Assembly: GCA_963768775.1 (NCBI GenBank)
Contig: CAVYIY010000006.1
Location: 496,001 to 560,000 of the forward strand
Reading direction: 5' to 3'
From: FEN-33 sp963768775
GTDB taxonomy: Archaea > Thermoplasmatota > Thermoplasmata > Methanomassiliicoccales > UBA472
DNA length: 64,000 bases
Position numbers and translations under genes: made by a program. Each line of letters opens with the position of its first letter. The stretch's first letter is position 1. This document shows, piece after piece, positions 53,382-62,484 of this stretch. The notes under the pieces are model-generated. The model ran no database searches, had not been told where the DNA came from, and saw only the letters and a list, made by a program, of their open reading frames with translations.

Positions 53382-53498
53382 ATAACAATGTCAATAATAA
53401 TATTTTCTTGTTTATCGAAATCAATTACATTGAATAAACATGGCAAGGTTTCGATTCGCTGAAAGTGATGATCGAAACGTCAATCATTGAACGAAGAT

Positions 53499-54071
53499 TC
53501 AATGCAGCTTCTTCAGCAACCAAGCCATGTTCCTTCCCAGCGACTGCATGGTCTTCACCCCTTCCTCGTCCAGCAACATGTCGCCGGGCTTGAGCGCCTG
53601 GCCCAGGTTCCAATAGCTTGCGCCGGGAACGATCATCTCCGAGATAAGGAGCAAGTGGTTGATCTCGTCGAAGGTGTTGAGCGATCCCGCCCTCCGGTTG
53701 ATGGCGACCGCTGCCCCGACCTTGCGCCGGAACATATGGTCGTTCGCCCGGCTGACGTATCCCACGCGGTCGATGAACGCCTTGGTCTGCGAGCTCAACC
53801 CGCCGAAGTAGGTGGGGCTGCCGATAACGATTCCGTCGGCGTGCTTGATCATCTGGATCCATTGGTTGATCTTGTCCGCGTCGAAGATGCATCTCTCGTC
53901 CTTGTTCTTGATGCAAGTGCCGCAGCCTTTGCAGCCGTGCAGGTCCTCGCTGCCCATCTGCACCAGCTCGGTCTCGATTCCCTCTTTCTGCAGGGTTTCG
54001 AGCACGATCTCAAGAGCTTTGGCCGTGTTGCCGTTCTGCCTCGGGCTTCCGTTGAACGCGACGACTTTCAT
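53499..54071 (-). CDS. Iron-sulfur flavoprotein (Isf-like)
   Basis: A 190-residue flavodoxin-fold protein. The FMN phosphate loop is NGSPRQNGNTAKALE (9-23) and a compact cysteine motif CKGCGTCIKNKDERC (about 47-61) fits the 4Fe-4S site of methanogen Isf proteins. SPTYFGGLSSQTKAFIDR is the second FMN loop. It probably transfers electrons from ferredoxin to quinones, oxygen or similar. It starts 46 bases after the Fe-S protein gene upstream on the same strand. Confidence 0.85.
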   Translation of the reverse strand: MKVVAFNGSPRQNGNTAKALEIVLETLQKEGIETELVQMGSEDLHGCKGCGTCIKNKDERCIFDADKINQWIQMIKHADGIVIGSPTYFGGLSSQTKAFIDRVGYVSRANDHMFRRKVGAAVAINRRAGSLNTFDEINHLLLISEMIVPGASYWNLGQALKPGDMLLDEEGVKTMQSLGRNMAWLLKKLH

Positions 54072-54117
54072 TCCTCATCCTCGAAAGCGGAAGAGAGCAG
54101 CGGACTGAAAAGCGTTT

Positions 54118-54824
54118 TCACTTCTTCCTGCCGTGAGGGCAGATGAAGAGGCACATGCCGCAGATGGGGACGATCCCCTCCGCTTCCATTTTGTCGAAGT
54201 ACTTCTCGCAGGCCCTGGCATCGTACCTCGCCTCCCTCGGCTCCCTCTCATCGAATGCCTTTCCGGTGAAGGCGTGGACCGGGCACACATCGACGCATTC
54301 CGTGCATTTGCCGCACTTCGCACGCAGCCTAGGCATTGCTGTCTCCAGCGGGGCGTCGGTCAGCACCGTTCCCCACCTGACCCTCGGCCCCCTTTGCGGA
54401 GTGATCGGCAGCAGCTCTTGCCGATCCATCCTAAGCCGGCCAGGTTCGCCGCCATCTTGTGCGAGAACTCGGCGCAGATGCGCTCGCTGTCCATGCGCTC
54501 CGAGGCGGGCACAGGCAAAGCGCGGTATCCGGCCCGTTCGATCTCGCAGGCGATCCGGCTGGTAACCAGGTCCAATCGGGCGTTGATCACCTTGTATCCT
54601 TGATTGCGATAGCTCACGCGCACCCCCGGCCGGTCCCGATCCGCCAGCTGCTCCACCAGCTCATTGGGGATGCCGATGCCGACCGAGACCGCTCGAGCAT
54701 AGGACGCGATACGCTCGCCACCTTGCTTGCAGATTGCTTCCCTTGCCGGAGCCAGATCTGCATAGCCGAAGAAGTCGACCAATTCGAGCGCAGCGATCTC
54801 CCTCAATCGCCCATCCAGGGACAT
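54118..54824 (-). pseudogene. QueG-like 4Fe-4S protein, one frameshift
   Basis: Two frames together make a ferredoxin-like protein of about 235 residues related to epoxyqueuosine reductase. The first ends at LAGLGWIGKSC. The second continues ITPQRGPRVRWGTVLTDAPL and has the cluster motif CGKCTECVDVCP and ICGMCLFICPHG. A missing base near 54412 explains the split. The start is set at the ATG at 54824 (MSLDGRLREIA); a TTG at 54890 is an alternative. It shares its promoter region with trpE on the other strand. Confidence 0.72.
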
Positions 54825-54894
54825 GTGGGCCGGGATGGTGTGAATACACCTTTGTTGTTTTCTCAATCGTTCATATGTTGTGCAATCCAATATC

Positions 54895-54908
54895 GTACGT
54901 ATTAGTAC
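54895..54908 (+). promoter_or_regulatory. Paired GTAC sites upstream of the trp promoter
   Basis: Two GTAC cores (54895-54898 and 54905-54908) are exactly 10 bases apart, one helical turn, just upstream of the TATA box. In Methanothermobacter the TrpY repressor recognises TGTACA-like boxes in the trp promoter. The match is suggestive only. Confidence 0.4.
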
Positions 54909-54916
54909 AATAATGC

Positions 54917-54924
54917 TTTTATAT
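54917..54924. promoter_or_regulatory. TATA box of the trp operon
   Basis: ttttatat, about 25-30 bases before the trpE ATG at 54949, which places transcription at or within a few bases of the start codon. Its reverse reading (ccatataaaa) could serve the divergent Fe-S gene. Confidence 0.55.
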
Positions 54925-54948
54925 GGTCATCATATTGCGAATATATAC

Positions 54949-56324
54949 ATGAAACTGCTCCCTCTCAATCTCACCGAGATCAAGATCGGAATTCCACCAT
55001 TCGAGCTATATCGCCGCCTGAAAAGCGAGTACGGCAGCTCGTTCATGCTGGAAAGCGCAGTGGGCGACCAGCGCACTGTCGCCTATTCCTTCCTGGGATT
55101 CGGTCCAGAGGAGACGCTACGCTGCCATAACGGCCGGGTCGAAGGCGGGTCGGGTCTGGACCATCTGCGTGAGACCCCGATCGAATTCCTCAAATGCTTC
55201 ATGGCCCAGCATCGAATCGACTCCGACCTTTTTCCCTTCGTCGGCGGATTGGTCGGTTATCTTTCCTACGAATTCGCTTCGCAAGGGGAGCCTTCCTTTC
55301 CCAACCTGCGGTCGCCAGACTTCCCGGAGTTCGAACTCGGACTTTACCAGGAAGGCATCATCTTCGATCATTCGAGCTTCCGCGCGTATTACTTCACCAC
55401 CGGAGAGAAGGGAGAACTCATGGAACTGCTAGGCTCTCTTCCCTTCCCTAAGGAGATCGCCCTCAAGGTCGAAGGGCTGCGTTCCAACCTGCCCCAGGAC
55501 AGGTTCGAGGAAGCGGTCGCGGAAGCAAAGGAGCGCGTCTATGCCGGTGAGGCATTTCAGATCGTTCTATCCCGCGCCCTGTCAGCTTCCTGCTCCGGAG
55601 ATCCCCTCGCCCTCTATGCGGATTTGCGCCTTACCAACCCGTCTCCCTACATGTTCTATCTCGATTTCGGTCACCGGCAGGTCCTCGGCTCCAGCCCCGA
55701 GACCTTGATCACCGTGCGAGGACGGGAGGCAACGACCTTCCCGATAGCGGGGACGCGACCGCTGGGAGTGGGGAGCAAGGGACGGAGGAAGATGCGCGAT
55801 GAGATGCTGCTCGATGAGAAGGAGCGCGCCGAGCATTGCATGCTGGTCGACCTGGCGAGGAACGACATCGGCAAGGTCTCCGAGTTCGGGTCGGTCTACG
55901 TGCCAGAGTTCATGCGGGTGGAGACGTTCAGCCACGTGCAGCACATCGTATCCAAGGTCCAGGGCACCCTCAGGCAAGAGGTGCAGGCCTTGGACGCCTT
56001 GGCGGCCGTCTTCCCCGCCGGCACGGTCTCCGGCGCTCCCAAGCCCAGGGCGATGGAGATCATCGCCGAATTGGAGAAGCTCCCTCGGGGGCCCTATGCT
56101 GGGGGGGTGGGATACCTCTCGTTCAACGGCAATCTCGACTCGGCGATCACCATCCGCTCTGCCTTCGTCAACGAAGGCAACATCAGGCTGCAGGCCGGCG
56201 CCGGCATCGTCGCCGATTCCGACCCGAGGAGGGAGTTCAAGGAGACGGAGCAGAAGCTCGGCGCACTAGTGGACGCGCTGAAGCGCTGCTCGTTCCGGTC
56301 GAAGGGCGAAGGGGAGGCGATGAC

Positions 56325-56328
<4 letters not shown>
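54949..56328 (+). CDS. trpE: Anthranilate synthase component I
   Basis: A 459-residue chorismate-using enzyme. It begins MKLLPLNLTEIKIGIPPFEL; the feedback-tryptophan site region (LESAVGDQRTVAYSFLG, with the LES motif) is near the N-terminus. The catalytic core has VLGSSPETLITVRG, PIAGTRPLG, DLARNDIGKV and the GAGIVADSDP end motif. The start at 54949 is chosen from TATA spacing and homology, not the upstream ATG-less extension. The stop overlaps the trpG GTG start. It is first in a seven-gene biosynthetic operon. Confidence 0.96.
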
Positions 56329-56909
<581 letters not shown>

Positions 56910-56915
56910 GACGAC

Positions 56916-57950
56916 CTGTCCAGGAACGGCTCTCGGACCGCCGGAACCAATGCCTCGGACGTTGGCTCCATCGCCGATCGAATCATCTCCGGCGAAGCTG
57001 GAGTCGATGAGGTCGCTTCGTTCTTGAGCGACCTGCAGGAAAAGGGGTTCAACGAAGACGATCTCCTGGCCTTGGCCGGCTCTTTCCGACGGGCCACGGT
57101 CCCGGTGGAAACCGTTCATCCGCTTGTTGCGGACCTGTGCGGTACCGGCGGCGGCGTGTTCCGCACCTTCAACATCTCGACCGTTTCATCTTTCGTCGTG
57201 TCGGGGACGGGCGTGCCGGTGGCGAAGCATGGCAACCGATCCAATGCTGGAGCGAGCGGAAGCGCGGATGTGGTAGAAGCGCTGGGTGCGAATATCAATC
57301 TCCAACCGACTGAGGCGGGAAGGATCCTCGATCATGTAGGGATCACTTTCCTTTTCGCCCCTCTCTTCAATCCTGCCATGAAGAATGCCAGCGCTGCGCG
57401 TAAGCTTATCGGAGGCAAGACCATCTTCAACGCCTTGGGCCCTCTGCTCAACCCAGCTGTGGCGAGGCGCCGGCAGCTGATCGGGGTCTATGACGCAAAA
57501 TTGCTCGATATCATCCCACCCATATTGGCGAAGATCGGGACCGAGCGCGCACTGTTGGTCCACGGACATCCTGGCATCGACGAGGTCAGCATCCTCGGCC
57601 GGACCGAGGCAGCGCTGGTTCGCGATGGCACGACGGAGAGGCTCGTCATCGACCCTGAGGACCATGGCCTCCAGCTAGCTCGTTCTGCGGACATAACCGA
57701 TCGCACGCCAGAACGCTCTGCCCTTCTCACCAGAGAGATTCTGTCGGGAGAAGAGAGCGGCGCCGCAAAGGATGTGGTGGTCCTGAACGCGGCCTGTGCT
57801 CTATGGGTCTTCGGGCGCGTCGGCGATATCGACCAAGGGATCGCTTTGGCGGAACAGGCGATCGATTCGGGCGCAGCGGAGGAAAAGCTTATTCGCTTCG
57901 TAAAGGCGACTCACGAAATTGAATCCATGAGGCTGAAGGAGAATGGCTGA
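56916..57950 (+). CDS. trpD: Anthranilate phosphoribosyltransferase, apparent CTG start
   Basis: A 344-residue enzyme that joins anthranilate to PRPP. The PRPP site is CGTGGGVFRTFNIST, and KHGNRSNAGASGSADVVEAL follows. The first in-frame ATG/GTG/TTG is TTG at 57024, which would remove the conserved N-terminal helices (IADRIISGEAGVDEVASF). The frame is open back to the trpG stop, and a strong ribosome site GGAGGTGA (56902-56909) lies 6-8 bases before a CTG at 56916. I therefore call CTG as the start. The gap to trpG is 6 bases. Confidence 0.9.
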   Translation: MSRNGSRTAGTNASDVGSIADRIISGEAGVDEVASFLSDLQEKGFNEDDLLALAGSFRRATVPVETVHPLVADLCGTGGGVFRTFNISTVSSFVVSGTGVPVAKHGNRSNAGASGSADVVEALGANINLQPTEAGRILDHVGITFLFAPLFNPAMKNASAARKLIGGKTIFNALGPLLNPAVARRRQLIGVYDAKLLDIIPPILAKIGTERALLVHGHPGIDEVSILGRTEAALVRDGTTERLVIDPEDHGLQLARSADITDRTPERSALLTREILSGEESGAAKDVVVLNAACALWVFGRVGDIDQGIALAEQAIDSGAAEEKLIRFVKATHEIESMRLKENG

Positions 57951-58719
57951 CACGCTAGAGAAACTGATCGGCAATGCCATCCGCCTGGTGGAATCCGGGT
58001 ACTACGACCGACCCGGGAGCGGTCTGCAGCTAGTGCGTCATTCATTGAGCAAAGCAATCACCCTCCATGCCTCATTCCCGATAATCGCCGAGGTGAAGCT
58101 CAGTTCGCCGAGCATGAAGGGAATATCCATTCATGACCCGGAGAGATTGATCCGGGCATACCGGTCGGGAGGTGCGGCAGCCATCTCTGTGCTGACCGAG
58201 CCCAACCATTTCGGTGGCGACCTGAGCGTCTTGAGATCGGCGAGCAAGAGTGGCTTGCCGGTCCTCATGAAGGACATCGTGGTCGACGAGAGGCAACTTC
58301 TGGCAGCCTATCGAAATGGAGCCATCGCGGTTCTGCTCATCGAAAGCGTCTTCTCGAGCGATCTGATCCATAAGAATCTGGAATTGTTGCTGAACAGGGC
58401 GCACTCCCTCGGGCTCGAGACGGTTCTGGAGGTCACGGACGAGATGGAGCTCGAGAACGCCCTGAAGAGCCAAGCAGATTTGATTGGCATCAATCAGAGG
58501 AACCTGCATGACATGAGCATGGATACGCAGAAAGGAGAGCGGATGTTGAGAATCGCCCCCCGTTCCAGAAAGCCTATCATCGTGATGAGCGGGATCAACT
58601 CTCGTCACCAAGTGGAGGCCCTGAAGAACGCTGGTGCGGCTGCGGTGCTTGTCGGGAGTTCCCTTACCGCATCGAGGGATCCCGAGGCACAACTGCGATC
58701 TTTGGAGGTGACTAGATGA
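57943..58719 (+). CDS. trpC: Indole-3-glycerol phosphate synthase
   Basis: A 258-residue TIM-barrel enzyme of the tryptophan pathway. The motif IIAEVKLSSPSMKGI (catalytic Lys), VLMKDIVVDERQL, ETVLEVTDEMELE and GINQRNLHDM, then VMSGINSRHQ and GAAAVLVGSSLT are all present. It overlaps trpD by 8 bases and trpF by 4. Confidence 0.96.
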   Translation: MADTLEKLIGNAIRLVESGYYDRPGSGLQLVRHSLSKAITLHASFPIIAEVKLSSPSMKGISIHDPERLIRAYRSGGAAAISVLTEPNHFGGDLSVLRSASKSGLPVLMKDIVVDERQLLAAYRNGAIAVLLIESVFSSDLIHKNLELLLNRAHSLGLETVLEVTDEMELENALKSQADLIGINQRNLHDMSMDTQKGERMLRIAPRSRKPIIVMSGINSRHQVEALKNAGAAAVLVGSSLTASRDPEAQLRSLEVTR

Positions 58720-59342
58720 CCAAGGTGAAGATCTGCGGCATGATGAGACCCGAGGACCTGGAGGCTGCGAAGGGAGCCGACTACCTCGGCTTCGTGGTCG
58801 AATCGGACTCCTTCCGATCACTCCCCCTGCCGAAGGCGAAGAACCTCATGTCCTCCTGCTCTGGCAAAAGAGTCGCGGTGACATCGTCCGACGATGCTAG
58901 GATGATCATTTCGCTGGTCGAGAGGCTCGAGCCGGACATCGTCCAGATCCATTCCCTGCTTTCGGCTCCAGAGCTAAGCCTCGTGGCAAGCGAATGCCCC
59001 TGCGACATCTGGGGGCTCGTCCCGATCGGAACGGGCGAGGAGATGCGCCGAGCGCTTAGCATCTGCGACATTTCTGACGCCCTGGTCCTGGACACACACG
59101 GGATCGAGCCTGGCGGAACCGGCAGGACGCACGACTGGGAGATCAGCAGGAGGATACGCGAGGCCCTTCATTCGTCCAAGGTCATCCTAGCTGGCGGGTT
59201 ATCGCCGCATAATGTGGCGGACGCCATCGGATCGACCCGGCCTTATGCGGTGGACGTTTCGTCGGGCGTTGAGCAAGATCGAAGGAAGGATCCAGAGCTC
59301 ATAGCTCGGTTCATCAGAAACGCAAGGGAGGTCATCATATGA
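58716..59342 (+). CDS. trpF: Phosphoribosylanthranilate isomerase
   Basis: A 208-residue TIM-barrel isomerase. KVKICGMMRPEDLEAA carries the catalytic cysteine at the N-terminus; the catalytic aspartate is in LVLDTHGIEPGGTGRTHDWE, and LAGGLSPHNV with AVDVSSGVEQDRRKDPE closes the barrel. It is coupled to trpC and trpB by 4-base overlaps. Confidence 0.95.
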   Translation: MTKVKICGMMRPEDLEAAKGADYLGFVVESDSFRSLPLPKAKNLMSSCSGKRVAVTSSDDARMIISLVERLEPDIVQIHSLLSAPELSLVASECPCDIWGLVPIGTGEEMRRALSICDISDALVLDTHGIEPGGTGRTHDWEISRRIREALHSSKVILAGGLSPHNVADAIGSTRPYAVDVSSGVEQDRRKDPELIARFIRNAREVII

Positions 59343-60520
59343 AAGCCAGTGTCAGGTTCGGAGAATATGGGGGCCAGTACGTTCCGGAGGTGCTCATGCC
59401 CGCCCTGATCGAGCTTGAGCAAGCCTACCTCCGTTACAAGAGCGATCCGGAATTCCTCGCGGAGCTAGAATGGTACAACCGTCATTATGGCGGCAGGCCG
59501 ACGCCGCTGTACTTCGCTCGAAATCTGACTGAAAAGGCCGGAGGGGCGAAGATCTACCTCAAGCGCGAGGACCTGTGCCACGGCGGCGCGCACAAGTTCA
59601 ACAACGTCATGGGCCAGGGGCTGCTGTGCAAGCGCATGGGGAAGCGGCGAGTGATCGCCGAGACCGGAGCTGGCCAGCACGGGACAGCCACAGCCATGGC
59701 CGCCGCTGTGCTCGGCTTGAACGCGGAGATCTACATGGGCAGCGAGGACGTCAAACGACAAAGGATGAACGTATTCAGGATGCGCCTGATGGGCGCGAAG
59801 GTGCACGAGGTGGACCTCGGCTCCCGCACCTTGAAGGATGCGATCAACGAAGCGATGCGCGATTGGGCCGCGAACGTTAGAGATACGTTCTACCTTTTCG
59901 GCACCGCTGCTGGACCGCATCCCTATCCGACGATGGTGAGGGATTTTCAGAGCATCATCGGACTCGAGATACGGGAGCAGCTCAGACAGCAGGAAGGAGC
60001 GTTACCGGACCTTCTGGTCGCCTGCGTGGGCGGCGGAAGCAACGCCATCGGCACCTTCCATCCGTTCATCGATGAGCCGGGAGTGAGGATGCTCGGGGCG
60101 GAGGCGGCCGGATGCGGCATCGCCAGCGGCGAGCATTCCTGCTCGCTTTCCGCGGGCAGGCCCGGTGTGCTCCATGGTGCCAAGTCGTACCTTCTGCAGG
60201 ACGACAATGGCATGATCGAGGCGACGCACTCCATCGCCGCCGGGCTGGACTATCCCGGCGTCGGACCGGAGCATTCCTGGCTGAAGGACCTAGGAAGAGC
60301 TGAGTACGTCGGCGTGAGCGATGAGCAGGCGATGAGCGCATTCATGATGCTGTCACAGCTCGAAGGGATCATCCCGGCGCTGGAGAGCGCCCATGCCGTT
60401 CATGCGGGCTTCGAGCGCGCGAAGCAAATGAGCAAGGACGAGATCGTGGTGATCACCGTCTCGGGCAGAGGGGACAAGGACCTGGAAACGGTCATCGAAA
60501 GGCTGGGAGGACTGCAATGA
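59339..60520 (+). CDS. trpB: Tryptophan synthase beta chain
   Basis: A 393-residue PLP enzyme joining indole and serine. The PLP lysine is in LCHGGAHKFNNVMGQ and the catalytic glutamate is in AETGAGQHGTATAM. The GGGSNAIG phosphate loop and the C-terminal SGRGDKD are also present. HGGAHK, in place of the bacterial HTGAHK, is seen in archaeal TrpB1 proteins. The TrpA neighbour supports the TrpB1 type. Confidence 0.96.
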   Translation: MKASVRFGEYGGQYVPEVLMPALIELEQAYLRYKSDPEFLAELEWYNRHYGGRPTPLYFARNLTEKAGGAKIYLKREDLCHGGAHKFNNVMGQGLLCKRMGKRRVIAETGAGQHGTATAMAAAVLGLNAEIYMGSEDVKRQRMNVFRMRLMGAKVHEVDLGSRTLKDAINEAMRDWAANVRDTFYLFGTAAGPHPYPTMVRDFQSIIGLEIREQLRQQEGALPDLLVACVGGGSNAIGTFHPFIDEPGVRMLGAEAAGCGIASGEHSCSLSAGRPGVLHGAKSYLLQDDNGMIEATHSIAAGLDYPGVGPEHSWLKDLGRAEYVGVSDEQAMSAFMMLSQLEGIIPALESAHAVHAGFERAKQMSKDEIVVITVSGRGDKDLETVIERLGGLQ

Positions 60521-61317
60521 GCAGGATAACGGCCGCATTCGATCGCTGCGCCCGCGAAGAACGGGCCGCTCTCGTCTGCTACCTGACGGCTGGCTATCCG
60601 GATGCGGAGAGCAGCATCGAGCACATGATCGCCGCAGAGATAGGAGGAGCGGACGTCCTGGAGATCGGGGTGCCGTTCTCGGACCCGGTCGCGGACGGCC
60701 CTGTGATACAGCGGACCTCGCAGATCGCTCTGGAGAAGGGCATGACGCCCAAGCGAGCATTGGCGCTCGCCGCCATAGTCCGCTCCAGATCAAAGATGCC
60801 CATCGTGCTGATGGGCTATTACAACCCCATCTTCCGCATGGGCGACGAGATCTTCGTGCGAAAGGCAGCGGCGGCAGGAGTGGACGGCCTAATCGTCGCC
60901 GACATGCCATGCGAGGAATCGAGCGAACTCAGACGAACCTGCACAAGGCACCAATTGGACCTGATCCAGCTCGTGGGCCCGACAACGGACGAACGGCGAA
61001 TGCGCACCATCGCCGCGGCTTCGAGCGGGTACCTCTATCTGGTCAGCAGTCTGGGCACCACTGGCGCAAGGGGCGAGCTCCCGGCCGAGTTGCCGGATCT
61101 GATCAATCGCGCTAAGAAAGCCGCCGATGCTCTTCCTGTGGCCGTAGGTTTCGGCGTTTCCAAGAGAGAACACGCTAGTCAGATCGTTGCAGCGGGAGCG
61201 GATGGCGTGATCGCAGGGAGCGCACTGCTAGACCGGATCTCGAAGGGTTGCAGCGTCGAGGGGACGTCCGCGTTCGTGCGGGATCTCAGACACGGTTGCA
61301 CCAGGATCACTACTTGA
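60517..61317 (+). CDS. trpA: Tryptophan synthase alpha chain
   Basis: A 266-residue TIM-barrel that splits indole-3-glycerol phosphate. The catalytic glutamate is in LEIGVPFSDPVADGPVIQ and the catalytic aspartate is in GVDGLIVADMPCEE. YLVSSLGTTGAR and VGFGVSKREHA bind the phosphate. It is the last gene of the trpEGDCFBA operon and overlaps trpB by 4 bases. Confidence 0.96.
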   Translation: MSRITAAFDRCAREERAALVCYLTAGYPDAESSIEHMIAAEIGGADVLEIGVPFSDPVADGPVIQRTSQIALEKGMTPKRALALAAIVRSRSKMPIVLMGYYNPIFRMGDEIFVRKAAAAGVDGLIVADMPCEESSELRRTCTRHQLDLIQLVGPTTDERRMRTIAAASSGYLYLVSSLGTTGARGELPAELPDLINRAKKAADALPVAVGFGVSKREHASQIVAAGADGVIAGSALLDRISKGCSVEGTSAFVRDLRHGCTRITT

Positions 61318-61416
61318 ATCATAACAAGAAATCGCAGACGACCTGGTAGAGCATCCTGACGGATGAGCCGATCATTGGCATGCATTTGTCCTCCTTCAAG
61401 CGAAATCTCCGGCAAG

Positions 61417-61425
61417 AATAAATAT
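61417..61425 (+). promoter_or_regulatory. TATA box of the cobalt transport operon
   Basis: aataaatat, predicting transcription near 61445-61450, just at the inverted repeat below and about 35 bases before the cbiM ATG. Confidence 0.5.
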
Positions 61426-61447
61426 CGATGATATGCTTCCGAAATAG

Positions 61448-61466
61448 CACGAAATAGGAATTCGTG
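61448..61466 (+). promoter_or_regulatory. Inverted repeat at the cbi operon transcription start
   Basis: CACGAA (61448-61453) and TTCGTG (61461-61466), a perfect 6-base inverted repeat with 7-base spacer, downstream of the TATA box. It is a candidate operator for metal- or cobamide-responsive repression. I see no cobalamin riboswitch fold in this 166-base gap. Confidence 0.4.
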
Positions 61467-61483
61467 TTAATCGAGGGAAGTGA

Positions 61484-62152
61484 ATGCACATCTCGGATGG
61501 TCTCATGGCACCGGTGGTCTGGATCGCTGGCATGGCCATCGCCTTGGCCTTCGTCGCTCTGGCATTCTATAGAGTAGACCGCCACCTTGAAGACCGGACC
61601 GTTCCCTACATGGCCATCCTCGCCGCGGGAATATTCCTGGCGCAGATGCTGAACTTCCCCATCATCGGGGGAACGACCGGGCACCTGATCGGCGCTGCAT
61701 TGGCCGTGGTGCTGCTCGGGCCTTGGGGCGCGATCGCTGTCATCTTCACCATCCTGGTCATCCAATCACTGGTGTTCGGCGATGGCGGAGTGACCGCTCT
61801 GGGACTGAACACGCTGAACATGGCGATCATTGGTTCGCTCGCGGCCTGGGGAGCGATGAGGCTCACCCCTCGGAGGTTCAGACTGCCGGGGATCGCTGTA
61901 GCGGCATGGGTGTCGGTGTTCCTGGGTGCTACGGCATGCGCCATCGAGCTTGCCTTCAGCCATGCCATCGACCCGAGCTATGGCATCGATGGCATCATCG
62001 CCCTGCCGACGATGATGGGATTGTATTCCGTGATCGGGGTCGGTGAGGCCATTATCACCGTCAGCATCGTTGCCTTCTTGGCCAAGGTGGCGCCGGAAAC
62101 GATCAGGTTCGGCCGGGAAGCGAAGCCGAAGGAGGAATTCGATGCAACGTAG
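61484..62152 (+). CDS. cbiM: Cobalt transport membrane protein CbiM
   Basis: A 222-residue substrate-binding membrane subunit of the cobalt ECF importer. It begins with the family signature MHISDGLMAPVVW, where His2 and the amino terminus help bind Co2+. FPIIGGTTGHLIGAAL and FGDGGVTALGLNTLNMA are typical of helices 3-5. It overlaps cbiN by 11 bases. Confidence 0.95.
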   Translation: MHISDGLMAPVVWIAGMAIALAFVALAFYRVDRHLEDRTVPYMAILAAGIFLAQMLNFPIIGGTTGHLIGAALAVVLLGPWGAIAVIFTILVIQSLVFGDGGVTALGLNTLNMAIIGSLAAWGAMRLTPRRFRLPGIAVAAWVSVFLGATACAIELAFSHAIDPSYGIDGIIALPTMMGLYSVIGVGEAIITVSIVAFLAKVAPETIRFGREAKPKEEFDAT

Positions 62153-62423
62153 GTTCTTGATCGGCGCAATAGCAATCCTGGCGGTGTTTTGCCTCGGACT
62201 GGTCGCTTTCTTCGCCCTCTCGGTAGGGAAGCCGGACGGCCTGGAAACGGTAATGCACGAGCAAGGCGTGGATGAGTCTGCGCCAGTATGGAACGCGCCC
62301 TTGAACTACGGTTCGGACTATCTGTCGGCATTGTTGATGGGCATAGTGGGCGCCGGCCTGGTCCTGATGGTCACCTTCGCCTACCTCAAGGTAGCGAGGA
62401 AGAAGCACCAGGGGAGCAAGTGA
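62142..62423 (+). CDS. cbiN: Cobalt transport protein CbiN (PDGLE domain)
   Basis: A 93-residue protein with an N-terminal helix, the conserved VGKPDGLETVM motif in the outer loop and a second helix, then a basic tail. It assists metal loading into CbiM. The start at the ATG at 62142 has GGAGGAATTCG upstream; it lies inside the end of cbiM in another frame. Confidence 0.9.
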   Translation: MQRRFLIGAIAILAVFCLGLVAFFALSVGKPDGLETVMHEQGVDESAPVWNAPLNYGSDYLSALLMGIVGAGLVLMVTFAYLKVARKKHQGSK

Positions 62424-62484
62424 TGCCGGGCCATCCGGGTGGCGACGCAATTCTGCGTTCAGCCAGACAGCATGGGGGCTGAGC

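Noticed and set aside
61318..61483. Cobalamin riboswitch before cbiM
   Set aside because: The gap is short and lacks a B12-box-like conserved core. A TATA box and inverted repeat explain it better.
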